DNA of 38,192 nucleotides from positions 1-38,192 of the forward strand of contig JAOGIM010000018.1 in NCBI GenBank assembly GCA_028150825.1, read 5' to 3'. Source of the DNA: Paracoccaceae bacterium (lineage in GTDB: Bacteria; Pseudomonadota; Alphaproteobacteria; Rhodobacterales; Rhodobacteraceae). Each line of letters opens with the position of its first letter. Positions within the stretch are counted from its first letter, which is position 1. The notes under the pieces were generated by a model. It had not been told where the DNA came from. It saw only the letters and a program-made list of their open reading frames with translations, and did not search any database. Made by a program: the position numbers and the translations under genes. Of this stretch, positions 8,506 to 16,832 are shown one piece after another.

Positions 8506-9213
8506 GTTTAGCTTATTTGGCCCAACACGGTTCCATATAGCCTCTTCCCCCATTTTTTTAACGAAATCTCTGTGAGCCTTTAGTTCAGGTGGGGTAAGGC
8601 GAGAAGCAAGTTCCCGAGGCCGTTTTCCTGATGTGGTAAACTGTTTTTCAATCAAAGGCATTTGGCTTAGAGATGCTTCATGTAAAAGACCAAAGTCCGG
8701 CTGTCTCCCGCCTATAAGCTCAAGGTAAACTTCTGCAAGAATTTCTGAGTCAAGCAACGCGCCATGGAGTGTCCGGGAAGCATTATCGATAGTAAAACGT
8801 CGACAAAGCGCATCTAACGAGGCAGGCGATCCCGGGAATTTGCGGCGAGCAATTTGCAACGTATCAATTGCGCGTTCACTTATAATTTTTGGTCTGCGAC
8901 ACCAATCAAGTTCTGCATTTAGAAATTTGACATCAAATTTCGCATTGTGAATTACCAATGTGTCATCGCCAATAAATTCCAAGAAATCGTCTACTATTTT
9001 AGAGAAGATTGGCTTTTCTTTCAGAAATTCGTCTCCAAGACCATGGACAGCAAAGGCATCACTCGGCATGCCGCGTTCTGGATTAATATATTGATGATAT
9101 GTTTTACCAGTTGCAAGGTGATTCCACAGCTCGACAGCACCTATCTCTACGATTCGATGCCCTTCTTGAGGCTCAAAGCCAGTTGTTTCCGTATCCAAAA
9201 CTATTTCACGCAT
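8497..9213 (-). CDS. dnaQ: DNA polymerase III epsilon subunit (3'-5' exonuclease)
   Basis: This is the proofreading exonuclease of the replicative polymerase. It is a DEDDh enzyme: Exo I IVLDTETTGF (residues 4-13), Exo II VIHNAKFDVKFLNAEL (about 88-103) and Exo III with HGALLDSEILAEVYLEL. The 238-residue length and the C-terminal tail, which would bind the alpha subunit, are normal. I start at the ATG at 9213 (MREIVLDTETTG), the usual beginning; a longer frame opens at 9237 inside coaE. The start overlaps the coaE stop by 8 bases, so the two are probably translationally coupled. Confidence 0.95.
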   Translation of the reverse strand: MREIVLDTETTGFEPQEGHRIVEIGAVELWNHLATGKTYHQYINPERGMPSDAFAVHGLGDEFLKEKPIFSKIVDDFLEFIGDDTLVIHNAKFDVKFLNAELDWCRRPKIISERAIDTLQIARRKFPGSPASLDALCRRFTIDNASRTLHGALLDSEILAEVYLELIGGRQPDFGLLHEASLSQMPLIEKQFTTSGKRPRELASRLTPPELKAHRDFVKKMGEEAIWNRVGPNKLNSI

Positions 9214-9799
9214 TTTCTTTATGGCCTTTAATATCATCTAAAATTTCTACGACTTGGCGCTTAGCGTTTCTGAGTGTGTCGGTAGTTATAATATAGTCTG
9301 AACGTTCAACTTTTTCGGCAATGGGTAGTTGTTTCGCAGTAATCTGTGAAAACTGAGCAAGTGTCATTGTACCACGGCCCAAGACCCTTTGTTTTTGTGT
9401 GGCATAATCAACAGCAACACAGGCCACTGCATCCATATTCTTATCACCGTCTGTTTCAAATAAAAGGGGTATGTCAAAAACACAGACTTCTGATGTAGCG
9501 TTGCTAAGAAAGTGATTCCGATCTTGGGCAACAAGGGGATGAACTATTTTCTCTAATATATGAAAATTACTTGGATTATCTTGTAATATTATCTTTAGTT
9601 TTGCTCTTGATACTTCACCATCTATAACGGACCCTGGAAAGACATTGTTAATTGACATGACAGCTTTACCACCAGCTTGGTACATTCGATGAACAGCATT
9701 GTCAGCATTCCATACTTCACAGCCTGCATCTCGAAATAAATTGGCTGTGGTTGTTTTTCCCATTCCAATCGAACCGGTCAATCCCAAGCGAAAAGTCAT
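9206..9799 (-). CDS. coaE: Dephospho-CoA kinase
   Basis: CoaE phosphorylates dephospho-CoA at the ribose 3' position, the last step of coenzyme A synthesis. The 197-residue protein has the P-loop GLTGSIGMGKTTTA at residues 6-19 (Thr where most members have Ser after the lysine), then DADNAVHR-like WNADNAVHRMY, the HPLV motif (about 90), and VFDIPLLFETDGD (about 108-120). The length is normal. Its ATG overlaps the aroE stop as ATGA, and its own end overlaps the dnaQ start, so maf-aroE-coaE-dnaQ reads as one operon. Confidence 0.95.
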   Translation of the reverse strand: MTFRLGLTGSIGMGKTTTANLFRDAGCEVWNADNAVHRMYQAGGKAVMSINNVFPGSVIDGEVSRAKLKIILQDNPSNFHILEKIVHPLVAQDRNHFLSNATSEVCVFDIPLLFETDGDKNMDAVACVAVDYATQKQRVLGRGTMTLAQFSQITAKQLPIAEKVERSDYIITTDTLRNAKRQVVEILDDIKGHKENA

Positions 9800-10632
9800 T
9801 CGCTTAACAACACATTGCGGGCCGCTTGGTCCGCTTCAGGCTTTCGGCCAAACCACCGTGCAAACCCCACTGTAGCTTGATGAATTAACATTCCCAAACC
9901 ATCAACAGTGTCACACCCATTATTGCGTGCTGCTTTTAGAAGCAGCGTATCTAAAGGCGTATAAACAAGATCGGTGACTAATGCTTTCCGGTTTAGCCTA
10001 TCTAGATTAATATTTAGGGGTGGCTTACCAACCATACCGAGAGAAGTGCTGTTTATAACAATGTTTACATCTCCTAGTACTTGACTAGAATTTACCCAAT
10101 CAATAATCTTTAGTCTGGCGCCAAAATCTATCACAAATTGCTCTGCGCGAACTTTGGTGCGATTTGTGATCCACACTTCGGGAACACCACTTTCCAGTAA
10201 AGATGCCGCCACAGCCCTTGCGGCCCCGCCAGCCCCTAAGAGCAACGCAGGCCCATTTTGAGGTAACCAGTCAGGAGCATTTTGGCGAATATTTTCCATA
10301 AAACCTACACCATCGGTATTGTCGGCATGAATTTTACCATCGTCCATGAAGCTTAAAGTATTGGCAGCTCCGATTAATGCTGCTCTATCTGATATTTGAT
10401 CTGCAAAAGTAAGTACACTTTCCTTGTGTGGTATCGTAATATTCGCTCCAACAAAGCCCATTTTCGGCATGGCTCTCAAAGTTTGGTTTAAGTCTGCTGA
10501 TGTAACATCAACCGGTATGTAACATCCTTTGATGCCATATCTATTTAACCAATGGTTATGTAACAGTGGGGATTTTGAATGTGCTATTGGCGATCCCAAC
10601 ACAGCCACTAAAGGAATTTTTGTTAATATCAT
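9796..10632 (-). CDS. aroE: Shikimate dehydrogenase (NADP+)
   Basis: AroE reduces 3-dehydroshikimate to shikimate in aromatic amino acid synthesis. Visible are the substrate site VLGSPIAHSKSPLLHN (about 10-25), the catalytic lysine in NITIPHKES (about 61-69), the NTD motif HADNTDGVGF, the dinucleotide-binding loop LLGAGGAARAV, and the C-terminal DGLGMLIHQA. I place the start at the ATG at 10632 (MILTKIPLVAVLG). It overlaps the maf stop as ATGA and gives the usual 278 residues; the frame continues 22 codons upstream into maf. Confidence 0.95.
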   Translation of the reverse strand: MILTKIPLVAVLGSPIAHSKSPLLHNHWLNRYGIKGCYIPVDVTSADLNQTLRAMPKMGFVGANITIPHKESVLTFADQISDRAALIGAANTLSFMDDGKIHADNTDGVGFMENIRQNAPDWLPQNGPALLLGAGGAARAVAASLLESGVPEVWITNRTKVRAEQFVIDFGARLKIIDWVNSSQVLGDVNIVINSTSLGMVGKPPLNINLDRLNRKALVTDLVYTPLDTLLLKAARNNGCDTVDGLGMLIHQATVGFARWFGRKPEADQAARNVLLSE

Positions 10633-11228
10633 GACTCTAAAACACCTCTTACTTTTAGAAAGTTTATTATTTCTAATAATGGCAAACCAAGGATGCAAAA
10701 ATAATCACCTTGTATTTCGTTAAATAATTGTACGCCCCTCCGTTCTATTTCGTACCCTCCTACACAAAATTTGACTGTATCCCAATTTTTCTCAACATAT
10801 TTTTCAATAACTGAGCCTGATAGTGAGTCCATAGATAGTGTCGCAACACCAACATGACGCCATATTGGTTGCATATCTTTATATATAACAGCAGCTGAAA
10901 TTAACTGGTGAGTTTTTCCCGACATGTCCCGCAATTGTGTTTCCAAATTGAATTTGGTTTCAGGTTTTGAATAAAGTGATCCCGCAAAACTAAGAACTTG
11001 ATCACACCCTAGAACATAGCTCTCTGCCCTTTGAAGACTTACTTTTCTCGCTTTCATATCAGCGATCTTGTCCGCTATGTCGCGGTGTGAGTAGCCATCC
11101 GCCAACATCGCCACTTTAACCGAATCTTCATCTATTTGTGGACTTAGAATTTCGTGCACAACACCTGCATTATTCAATACTCTAGATCTGGCCAACGATG
11201 AGGAAGCTAAAACAAGCTGCATCGACAT
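10629..11228 (-). CDS. maf: Maf family nucleoside triphosphate pyrophosphatase
   Basis: Maf proteins hydrolyse non-canonical or modified nucleoside triphosphates (dTTP/UTP or m7GTP types) to monophosphates. The 199-residue protein begins with LVLASSSLARSRVL (about 5-18). It has LGCDQVLSF (about 73-81) and the C-terminal YEIERRGVQLFNEIQGDYF. Which substrate subclass it belongs to is not certain. It is first of the maf-aroE-coaE-dnaQ chain. Its ATG at 11228 touches a perfect TTATACACA DnaA box, so initiator binding could affect its transcription; a second ATG lies two codons in. Confidence 0.92.
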   Translation of the reverse strand: MSMQLVLASSSLARSRVLNNAGVVHEILSPQIDEDSVKVAMLADGYSHRDIADKIADMKARKVSLQRAESYVLGCDQVLSFAGSLYSKPETKFNLETQLRDMSGKTHQLISAAVIYKDMQPIWRHVGVATLSMDSLSGSVIEKYVEKNWDTVKFCVGGYEIERRGVQLFNEIQGDYFCILGLPLLEIINFLKVRGVLES

Positions 11229-11236
11229 GTGTATAA
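11228..11236 (-). promoter_or_regulatory. DnaA box (TTATACACA)
   Basis: On the minus strand this reads TTATACACA, an exact match to TTWTNCACA and identical to a natural high-quality E. coli oriC box. Its last base is the first base of the maf start codon. Confidence 0.75.
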
Positions 11237-11255
11237 CCCCGTGGAGATCATGCTT

Positions 11256-11270
11256 TTAAATTACAATTAA
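11256..11270. promoter_or_regulatory. CtrA-like site (TTAA-N7-TTAA)
   Basis: TTAA at 11256-11259, seven bases, TTAA at 11267-11270: an exact match to the alphaproteobacterial CtrA consensus, and a further TTAAC follows at 11275. In Caulobacter, CtrA binds within oriC. The pattern is easily met by chance in AT-rich DNA. Confidence 0.35.
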
Positions 11271-11348
11271 ACCCTTAACGATTTAGAATGAACCATCAAG
11301 CTGGGGAAAACCAGCGGGTTTCATAATTATGTACAACATTTTATACAT

Positions 11349-11357
11349 TGTGGAAAA
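11349..11357 (-). promoter_or_regulatory. DnaA box (TTTTCCACA)
   Basis: The minus strand reads TTTTCCACA, matching TTWTNCACA exactly. It sits at the left edge of the most AT-rich part of the putative origin. Confidence 0.65.
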
Positions 11358-11372
11358 GGATAAATCTTTTCC

Positions 11373-11390
11373 TGTTGATAATGTTGATAA
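11373..11390 (-). promoter_or_regulatory. Two abutting DnaA-like boxes (TTATCAACA x2)
   Basis: The plus strand carries TGTTGATAA twice with no gap. The minus-strand reading TTATCAACA differs from TTATCCACA at one position. Tandem, same-facing boxes next to AT-rich DNA are what a DnaA filament needs. Confidence 0.6.
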
Positions 11391-11486
11391 TTCATAAATC
11401 AGACTCATTGTTAATAATTTATAGATCTATAAAATTGATAATATTAGATAATTTAAGTTACTTTTTATTTACAAATAATAGCGGAC

Positions 11487-11495
11487 TGTTGATAA
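11487..11495 (-). promoter_or_regulatory. DnaA-like box (TTATCAACA)
   Basis: A third copy of TGTTGATAA, here embedded in the small palindrome CTGTTGATAAACAG (11486-11499). Same orientation as the other boxes. Confidence 0.5.
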
Positions 11496-11643
11496 ACAGC
11501 AGGAAAAGATTTGACCCACAGATTTTTTTTTCGCTACTAACACATTCACTTTTTATAAACCTTTATTATTTATTAAGTAAGGCACTAGCAAATTTCCACC
11601 AGTAATAAACTTAGCTTACCTGTTTTTGATGACCTGCATGCTG

Positions 11644-11672
11644 TTGACCTTTACGCTAAATAGGCCTATTCT
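11644..11672 (+). promoter_or_regulatory. Sigma-70-type promoter for rho
   Basis: TTGACC (11644-11649), a 17-base spacer and TATTCT (11667-11672). Transcription would start near 11679 and leave a leader of about 65 bases before rho, room for the autoregulation common in rho leaders. Confidence 0.55.
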
Positions 11673-11744
11673 GAAATGGTGCCTTTTCTGGCCTGTATCT
11701 TCCAATTTTAGTTTATTAGCCTCAGCTAAAGAGAGCGTATTTTT

Positions 11745-13010
11745 ATGGAATGCTTAAAATTATCCGATTTGAAGGTTAAAAGTCCAAAGGATCTTTTAGC
11801 AATGGCCGATGAACTTGAGATCGAAAATGCGTCGACTATGCGAAAGGGTGAAATGATGTTCCAGATTCTGCGCGAACGGGCAGATGAAGGGTGGGAAATT
11901 TCCGGTGATGGTGTTTTAGAAGTTCTTCAGGATGGATTCGGTTTTTTACGTTCTCCTGAAGCTAATTATTTACCAGGCCCAGATGACATTTACGTATCGC
12001 CAGAGATGATTAGAAGTTTTTCGCTCAGAACTGGGGATACAATCGATGGGTTGATAAAGTCACCCGAGGATCAGGAACGATATTTTGCACTTACAAATGT
12101 TGACAAAATAAATTTTGAAGATCCTGAAAAAGCACGACACAAAATTGCTTTTGACAATTTAACACCACTTTATCCTGATGAGCGCATGACAATGGAAATT
12201 GAAGATCCGACAGTAAAGGACCGTTCTGCGAGGATTATCGACCTTGTTGCACCAATCGGGAAGGGCCAAAGGTCGTTAATTGTGGCGCCACCACGCACGG
12301 GTAAAACAGTTCTCCTTCAAAATATTGCTACAAGTATCGGTAAAAACCATCCAGAATGCTATTTGATCGTTCTATTAATCGACGAACGACCAGAAGAAGT
12401 TACCGATATGCAACGGTCAGTGAACGGCGAAGTTGTATCTTCTACTTTTGATGAGCCAGCTACGCGTCACGTTGCAGTATCAGAGATGGTAATTGAAAAA
12501 GCAAAGCGGCTAGTCGAGCATAAAAGAGATGTTGTTATATTGCTTGATTCTATTACTAGGCTAGGTCGCGCATTTAACACGGTAATTCCATCCTCTGGTA
12601 AAGTTTTAACGGGAGGTGTTGATGCGAATGCACTTCAACGGCCAAAACGTTTTTTTGGTGCGGCACGTAATATTGAAGAGGGTGGATCTCTTACAATTAT
12701 ATCGACAGCGCTCATTGATACCGGTAGCCGTATGGACGAAGTTATTTTTGAAGAATTCAAGGGGACTGGAAATTCAGAGATTGTTTTAGATCGTAAAGTG
12801 GCTGACAAGCGTGTCTTCCCAGCTATTGACATTTTGAAATCAGGTACGCGTAAAGAGGAGCTTCTTGTTGATAAGCTCGATTTACAAAAAACTTTTGTAT
12901 TGCGTAGAATTCTTAATCCTATGGGGACAACCGATGCCGTAGAATTCCTGATTTCAAAATTGAAGCAAACAAAATCAAACTCTGATTTCTTTGATTCGAT
13001 GAATACTTAA
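11745..13010 (+). CDS. rho: Transcription termination factor Rho
   Basis: Rho is a hexameric RNA-dependent ATPase helicase that ends transcription at C-rich unstructured RNA. The 421-residue protein has the Rho N-domain ([19 protein letters not shown]), the cold-shock-like RNA-binding domain with [19 protein letters not shown] (about 65-83), the Walker A loop APPRTGKT (about 185-192), the Walker B strand [16 protein letters not shown] and the Q/R loops near [20 protein letters not shown]. It matches the alphaproteobacterial form without a long insertion. It is the first gene to the right of the putative origin, 31 bases before mnmE. Confidence 0.98.
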   Translation: MECLKLSDLKVKSPKDLLAMADELEIENASTMRKGEMMFQILRERADEGWEISGDGVLEVLQDGFGFLRSPEANYLPGPDDIYVSPEMIRSFSLRTGDTIDGLIKSPEDQERYFALTNVDKINFEDPEKARHKIAFDNLTPLYPDERMTMEIEDPTVKDRSARIIDLVAPIGKGQRSLIVAPPRTGKTVLLQNIATSIGKNHPECYLIVLLIDERPEEVTDMQRSVNGEVVSSTFDEPATRHVAVSEMVIEKAKRLVEHKRDVVILLDSITRLGRAFNTVIPSSGKVLTGGVDANALQRPKRFFGAARNIEEGGSLTIISTALIDTGSRMDEVIFEEFKGTGNSEIVLDRKVADKRVFPAIDILKSGTRKEELLVDKLDLQKTFVLRRILNPMGTTDAVEFLISKLKQTKSNSDFFDSMNT

Positions 13011-13041
13011 ATGTGCTTGGCTAAAGTCAGGGTACGCCTAC

Positions 13042-14328
13042 ATGGATACGATTTTCGCTCTTGCCTCTGCTTCAGGGAAAGCAGGCGTTTCCGTTGTTAG
13101 GATTTCAGGCGAAGATGCATTTCAAGTAGTTTCTAAGATTACTGGTAGTTCAGCGAAGGTCCGATATGTAGGTTTAAGAAAAATTCAAGATTTATCTGGC
13201 GTTACAATTGATTATGGTTTGGTCGTCAGTTTTAAAGGCCCTCAAAGCTTTACAGGCGAAGACGTCGTGGAGCTTCATCTACATGGGAGTAACGCTGTAG
13301 TAGCTTCTGTTTTGCGTCTATTAGGTAGTTTTAGGTCTTTAAGATCTGCTGAGCCAGGAGAGTTTACGCGTAGGGCGTTAGAAAATAATAAACTTGATTT
13401 AGCGCAGGTTGAAGGCCTTGCAGATCTAATTGAGGCTGAAACTGAAGCGCAAAGAGCACAAGCTTTCCGAGTTTTGTCAGGTGATATTGGGAAAAAAGCA
13501 GATATCTGGCGCACAGACCTAATTAGGTCGTCCGCATTGTTAGAAGCAACTATAGATTTTGCGGACGAAGACGTCCCAGAAGATGTTACTCCTGAAGTTA
13601 TTGATATTATCAATAAGACATTGAATTCATTGACTTTAGCGGCATCTGGAGTAAATATCGCCGAGCGCGTCCGTTCTGGCTTTGAGGTAGCTATAGTTGG
13701 TGCACCAAATGTCGGAAAATCCAGCCTTTTAAATAGGTTAGCTGGCCGCGAGGCTGCTATTACATCAGAGATAGCGGGTACAACGCGTGATGTTATAGAA
13801 GTCAAGATGGATCTTGATGGTTTGCCTGTAACGTTTTTAGATACGGCGGGCTTAAGGCTTACGTCTGATGCCGTTGAAACCATCGGAATTGCAAAAGCTT
13901 TAGAGAGAGCTGCACTTGCAGATCTGACGCTTCTTATTTCCGAGGACGGGCAGGTTCCTGAACAGGCACGCCTCAAAAAAGATGATCTTTTAGTCTTGTC
14001 AAAAGCTGATGTGACAAGGCGTGATGGAGCAGTATCCTCTATAACTGGACAGGGAATTGACCAACTGATAAGTAATATAACACGTATATTAAATAAGCGG
14101 TCAGCGACGGTTGGCGTCGCCACGCGGGAGCGACACCGCGTTGCGTTAACAAAGTCAATTAAAAACCTGGAAGATGCGCAAGGCAAAATTAAATCAGGTT
14201 GTACAGAAATTGAATTCATTGCCGAAGATATACGCCTGTCTGTGCTGTCTTTGGACGCACTTATAGGTCGTGTTGATGTAGAAAGTGTGTTAGACGAAAT
14301 TTTCTCAAATTTTTGTCTGGGAAAATAA
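13042..14328 (+). CDS. mnmE: tRNA modification GTPase MnmE
   Basis: With MnmG, MnmE installs the 5-carboxymethylaminomethyl group on wobble uridine 34 of certain tRNAs. The 428-residue protein opens MDTIFALASASGKAGVSVVR and has a formyl-THF-binding N-domain. Its inserted G domain carries GAPNVGKSSLLNRL (about 221-234), the TTRD switch and DTAG (about 274-277). It ends with CLGK, the catalytic C-x-G-K motif. mnmG follows after three bases, so the two partner subunits are made together. The ribosome site (AGGG) is weak. Confidence 0.97.
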   Translation: MDTIFALASASGKAGVSVVRISGEDAFQVVSKITGSSAKVRYVGLRKIQDLSGVTIDYGLVVSFKGPQSFTGEDVVELHLHGSNAVVASVLRLLGSFRSLRSAEPGEFTRRALENNKLDLAQVEGLADLIEAETEAQRAQAFRVLSGDIGKKADIWRTDLIRSSALLEATIDFADEDVPEDVTPEVIDIINKTLNSLTLAASGVNIAERVRSGFEVAIVGAPNVGKSSLLNRLAGREAAITSEIAGTTRDVIEVKMDLDGLPVTFLDTAGLRLTSDAVETIGIAKALERAALADLTLLISEDGQVPEQARLKKDDLLVLSKADVTRRDGAVSSITGQGIDQLISNITRILNKRSATVGVATRERHRVALTKSIKNLEDAQGKIKSGCTEIEFIAEDIRLSVLSLDALIGRVDVESVLDEIFSNFCLGK

Positions 14329-14331
14329 GGA

Positions 14332-16203
14332 GTGTTTCACGTGGAACAATTTGACGTCATTGTTGTTGGTGGTGGCCACGCCGGTTGTGAGGCAGCAGCG
14401 GCGTCGGCACGTATGGGTGCAAAGACAGCACTTGTTACGCTACGTGAGCGTGACCTTGGTACGATGTCGTGTAACCCAGCCATTGGCGGTTTGGGAAAGG
14501 GGCATTTGGTTCGTGAGATTGATGCGCTCGACGGCATCATGGCGAAGGCCGCCGATGCATCTGGTATCCAATTCCGGCTACTGAACCGCAAAAAAGGACC
14601 TGCTGTTCAGGGGCCACGTGCTCAGGCTGACCGACAGCTTTACCGCAACGCTATCCGAAATCTACTTGGCGACCAAAAAAACTTAGAAATTATATATGGC
14701 GAAGTCATCGATTTTTTGGGTAGCACGTCAAGAGTTGATGGTGTGGAGTTAGCTGGCGGCTATACGGTGCGAGCAAAGAATACTATTTTGACAACTGGAA
14801 CGTTTCTTCGTGGAATTATCCATATTGGAGATAAGCGTATTGATGGTGGCCGCCTGGGCGATGATCCATCGATAAAGTTGGCCGCGAAAATCGACGATTT
14901 TGGTTTAAGTCTCGGTCGTTTAAAGACAGGAACACCCCCGCGTCTTGATGGGAATACTATTGCCTGGGATAAGCTGTCTATGCAGCCTGGTGATGATCAT
15001 CCTGTTTTGTTTTCTTTTATGGATACGATACCGCCAAAAAAGCAAATTTCTTGTGGTATTACACATACTAATTTGCAGACGCACGAAATAATTCAAAAAA
15101 ACCTTAACAGGTCGGCGATGTACGGTGGTTACATTGGGGGCGTAGGGCCAAGGTACTGCCCTTCGATCGAGGATAAAATTGTCAGATTTTCCGATAAGGA
15201 GTCTCATCAAATTTTCTTAGAGCCTGAAAGCTTGACTAGCTCAACGATATATCCAAATGGTATCTCAACTTCTCTGCCGGAGGATGTGCAGATTTCGTAT
15301 GTTCAATCAATTTTCGGGCTAGAAAATGTGAAGATCCTTCAACCGGGATATGCTATAGAATATGATTACGTTGACCCACGGAGTCTTGGGCCAACTTTAT
15401 CCGTACGTAATGTAAAAGGCTTTTACTTGGCTGGCCAAATCAACGGAACAACTGGGTATGAAGAGGCTGCGGCGCAAGGAATTGTAGCTGGCTTAAACGC
15501 AGCAAACGCGTCCAGGGGCGGGGATGAAGTATATTTTTCGCGCAAAGATAGCTATATTGGGGTGATGATAGATGACCTGACTACTAGAGGTGTAGTTGAG
15601 CCGTATCGCATGTTTACGTCGCGGGCGGAATTCAGATTGTCGTTACGCGCCGACAATGCAGATCAACGGCTTACACCCAAAGGTATTGAGCTAGGGTGTG
15701 TCAGCGCTGATCGTGAAGCCCGGTATCTGGAGAAGCAAGCTAAGTTAGACAACATAGAATCCATTTTAAAATCCGGTGCCTTTACACCCAAAGATTTGAA
15801 CTCTGGGGGTATTACGGTTAATTCGGATGGATCAAGACGAAGCTTGTACCAGGTACTTGCGTTTCCAGGGGTTACTTTCAAAGATATCATTGATTTTGAT
15901 GTTCGGTTACGGGGCGTATCGCCTGATATATGTGAACAGGTATCGCGGGATGCCCTTTATGCGAACTATATTTCCCGTCAACAAAAGGATGCGGATGCAA
16001 TTTCACGGGATGAAGCCCAAAAGATACCGGATGATTTCAATTATCTTGATATTGAAGGCTTGTCTTCTGAGCTTAAGGCCAAGTTGAACCGTGTGAGGCC
16101 TGGCAATATGGGTCAAGCATTGAGGATTGACGGCATGACGCCAGCTGCAGCCTTGTTAATTTTAGGTAAGGCGAAACGTGAAAAGCGGCGCCGGCGCGGT
16201 TGA
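14332..16203 (+). CDS. mnmG: tRNA uridine-5-carboxymethylaminomethyl(34) synthesis enzyme MnmG
   Basis: MnmG is the FAD- and NADH-using partner of MnmE. The protein has the N-terminal FAD loop [11 protein letters not shown] (about 12-22), then [29 protein letters not shown] and the family GYEEAAAQG motif, and has the usual length (623 residues). Two starts are possible. GTG at 14332 gives the common MFHVE beginning but overlaps the AAGGAG site; GTG at 14341 stands 8 bases after AAGGAG and would give 620 residues. The first codons double as a near-perfect parS site. Confidence 0.96.
   Translation: MFHVEQFDVIVVGGGHAGCEAAAASARMGAKTALVTLRERDLGTMSCNPAIGGLGKGHLVREIDALDGIMAKAADASGIQFRLLNRKKGPAVQGPRAQADRQLYRNAIRNLLGDQKNLEIIYGEVIDFLGSTSRVDGVELAGGYTVRAKNTILTTGTFLRGIIHIGDKRIDGGRLGDDPSIKLAAKIDDFGLSLGRLKTGTPPRLDGNTIAWDKLSMQPGDDHPVLFSFMDTIPPKKQISCGITHTNLQTHEIIQKNLNRSAMYGGYIGGVGPRYCPSIEDKIVRFSDKESHQIFLEPESLTSSTIYPNGISTSLPEDVQISYVQSIFGLENVKILQPGYAIEYDYVDPRSLGPTLSVRNVKGFYLAGQINGTTGYEEAAAQGIVAGLNAANASRGGDEVYFSRKDSYIGVMIDDLTTRGVVEPYRMFTSRAEFRLSLRADNADQRLTPKGIELGCVSADREARYLEKQAKLDNIESILKSGAFTPKDLNSGGITVNSDGSRRSLYQVLAFPGVTFKDIIDFDVRLRGVSPDICEQVSRDALYANYISRQQKDADAISRDEAQKIPDDFNYLDIEGLSSELKAKLNRVRPGNMGQALRIDGMTPAAALLILGKAKREKRRRRG
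14333..14348. promoter_or_regulatory. parS: parS centromere-like site (one mismatch)
   Basis: TGTTTCACGTGGAACA matches the parS consensus TGTTTCACGTGAAACA at 15 of 16 positions (G for A at position 12). It lies across the mnmG start, as in many alphaproteobacteria, and would load ParB encoded 3.3 kb downstream. Confidence 0.85.
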
Positions 16204-16832
16204 TGAGTAGCCTCCTTCTTGACAATTTACTTGTTTCACGTGAAACATTGGAGCACCTTGAGCACTATGAAACTTTAGTTAAGAGGTGGTCAAAAAGCAT
16301 AAATTTAATTTCCACAGCCTCAGTAAACACTATGTGGAGCCGTCATATCCTTGATTCAGCACAATTATATCTTAATTTGCCTCAAAAATGCAGGGTTTGG
16401 CTTGATTTAGGAAGTGGTGCGGGCTTCCCCGGATTGGTGATTTCAGTTTTAGCCAAACAGTTTTACCCGCCATTACACGTTTATTTGGTTGAGAGTGACA
16501 AAAGAAAGAGCGTGTTTTTAAAGACGGTGATCCGAGAGCTATTGTTAGACGCAACAGTAATTAACGATAGAATTGAGAGCGCTGATGTGCCCAAGGCAGA
16601 TGTAGTTTCGGCCCGGGCGTTAACCAGCCTAACTGGATTATTGGCGTATGCTTACCCTCATATAAAGGAGGGGGGCAGCTGCTTGTTTCTAAAAGGTAAA
16701 AATTGGGAAAAAGAAGTTATTGAGGCACAAAAGAAATGGTCTTTTAATTTAAAAATAAATAATAGTATAACACAAAAAGGGGCGGTGACGCTCGAGCTAG
16801 GAGGAATTAGCCGTGAGCGGTCAAGGCGGTAA
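16203..16832 (+). CDS. rsmG: 16S rRNA (guanine-N7)-methyltransferase RsmG
   Basis: RsmG (GidB) methylates N7 of G527 in 16S rRNA using S-adenosylmethionine. The 209-residue protein has the SAM-binding motif WLDLGSGAGFPGLVISVLA (about 66-84), followed by VYLVESDKRKSVFL and VVSARALTSL. I take the ATG at 16203, which shares its A with the mnmG stop (TGATG), over the TTG one codon earlier. Codons 11-15 (VSRET) are written by a perfect parS site. The last 20 bases overlap parA. Confidence 0.95.
   Translation: MSSLLLDNLLVSRETLEHLEHYETLVKRWSKSINLISTASVNTMWSRHILDSAQLYLNLPQKCRVWLDLGSGAGFPGLVISVLAKQFYPPLHVYLVESDKRKSVFLKTVIRELLLDATVINDRIESADVPKADVVSARALTSLTGLLAYAYPHIKEGGSCLFLKGKNWEKEVIEAQKKWSFNLKINNSITQKGAVTLELGGISRERSRR
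16232..16247. promoter_or_regulatory. parS: parS centromere-like site (perfect)
   Basis: TGTTTCACGTGAAACA, the exact 16-base palindromic consensus bound by chromosomal ParB. It is embedded in rsmG, 0.6 kb before parA and about 4.7 kb from the putative origin. Confidence 0.95.

Larger units (their letters stand above)
11228..11744. other. oriC: Putative chromosomal replication origin (oriC)
   Basis: This 516-base stretch holds no convincing gene. It contains DnaA-box-like 9-mers at 11228-11236, 11349-11357, 11373-11381, 11382-11390 and 11487-11495, all in the same orientation, plus a weaker TGTTAATAA at 11409-11417. A strongly AT-rich segment (about 11391-11480) suits a DNA-unwinding element. 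Genes point away on both sides (maf leftward, rho rightward), and mnmG, rsmG, parA, parB and two parS sites follow within 7 kb. Several alphaproteobacterial origins lie in this neighbourhood. An 85-codon open frame at 11348-11605 is low-complexity and judged spurious. Confidence 0.8.

Noticed and set aside
11348-11605. 85-codon plus-strand open frame in the AT-rich gap
   Set aside because: Made of Leu/Ile/Asn/Ser/Phe codons expected from AT-rich DNA, no ribosome site, and it overlaps the DnaA boxes.
11745-11760. CRISPR arrays, insertion sequences or rRNA/tRNA genes anywhere in the window
   Set aside because: No regularly spaced repeats, transposase frames or rRNA/tRNA signatures were seen; the entry position is nominal.
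13275-14219. 314-codon minus-strand open frame inside mnmE
   Set aside because: Antisense shadow of an intact mnmE with all its motifs; serine/arginine-rich product without a recognisable domain.
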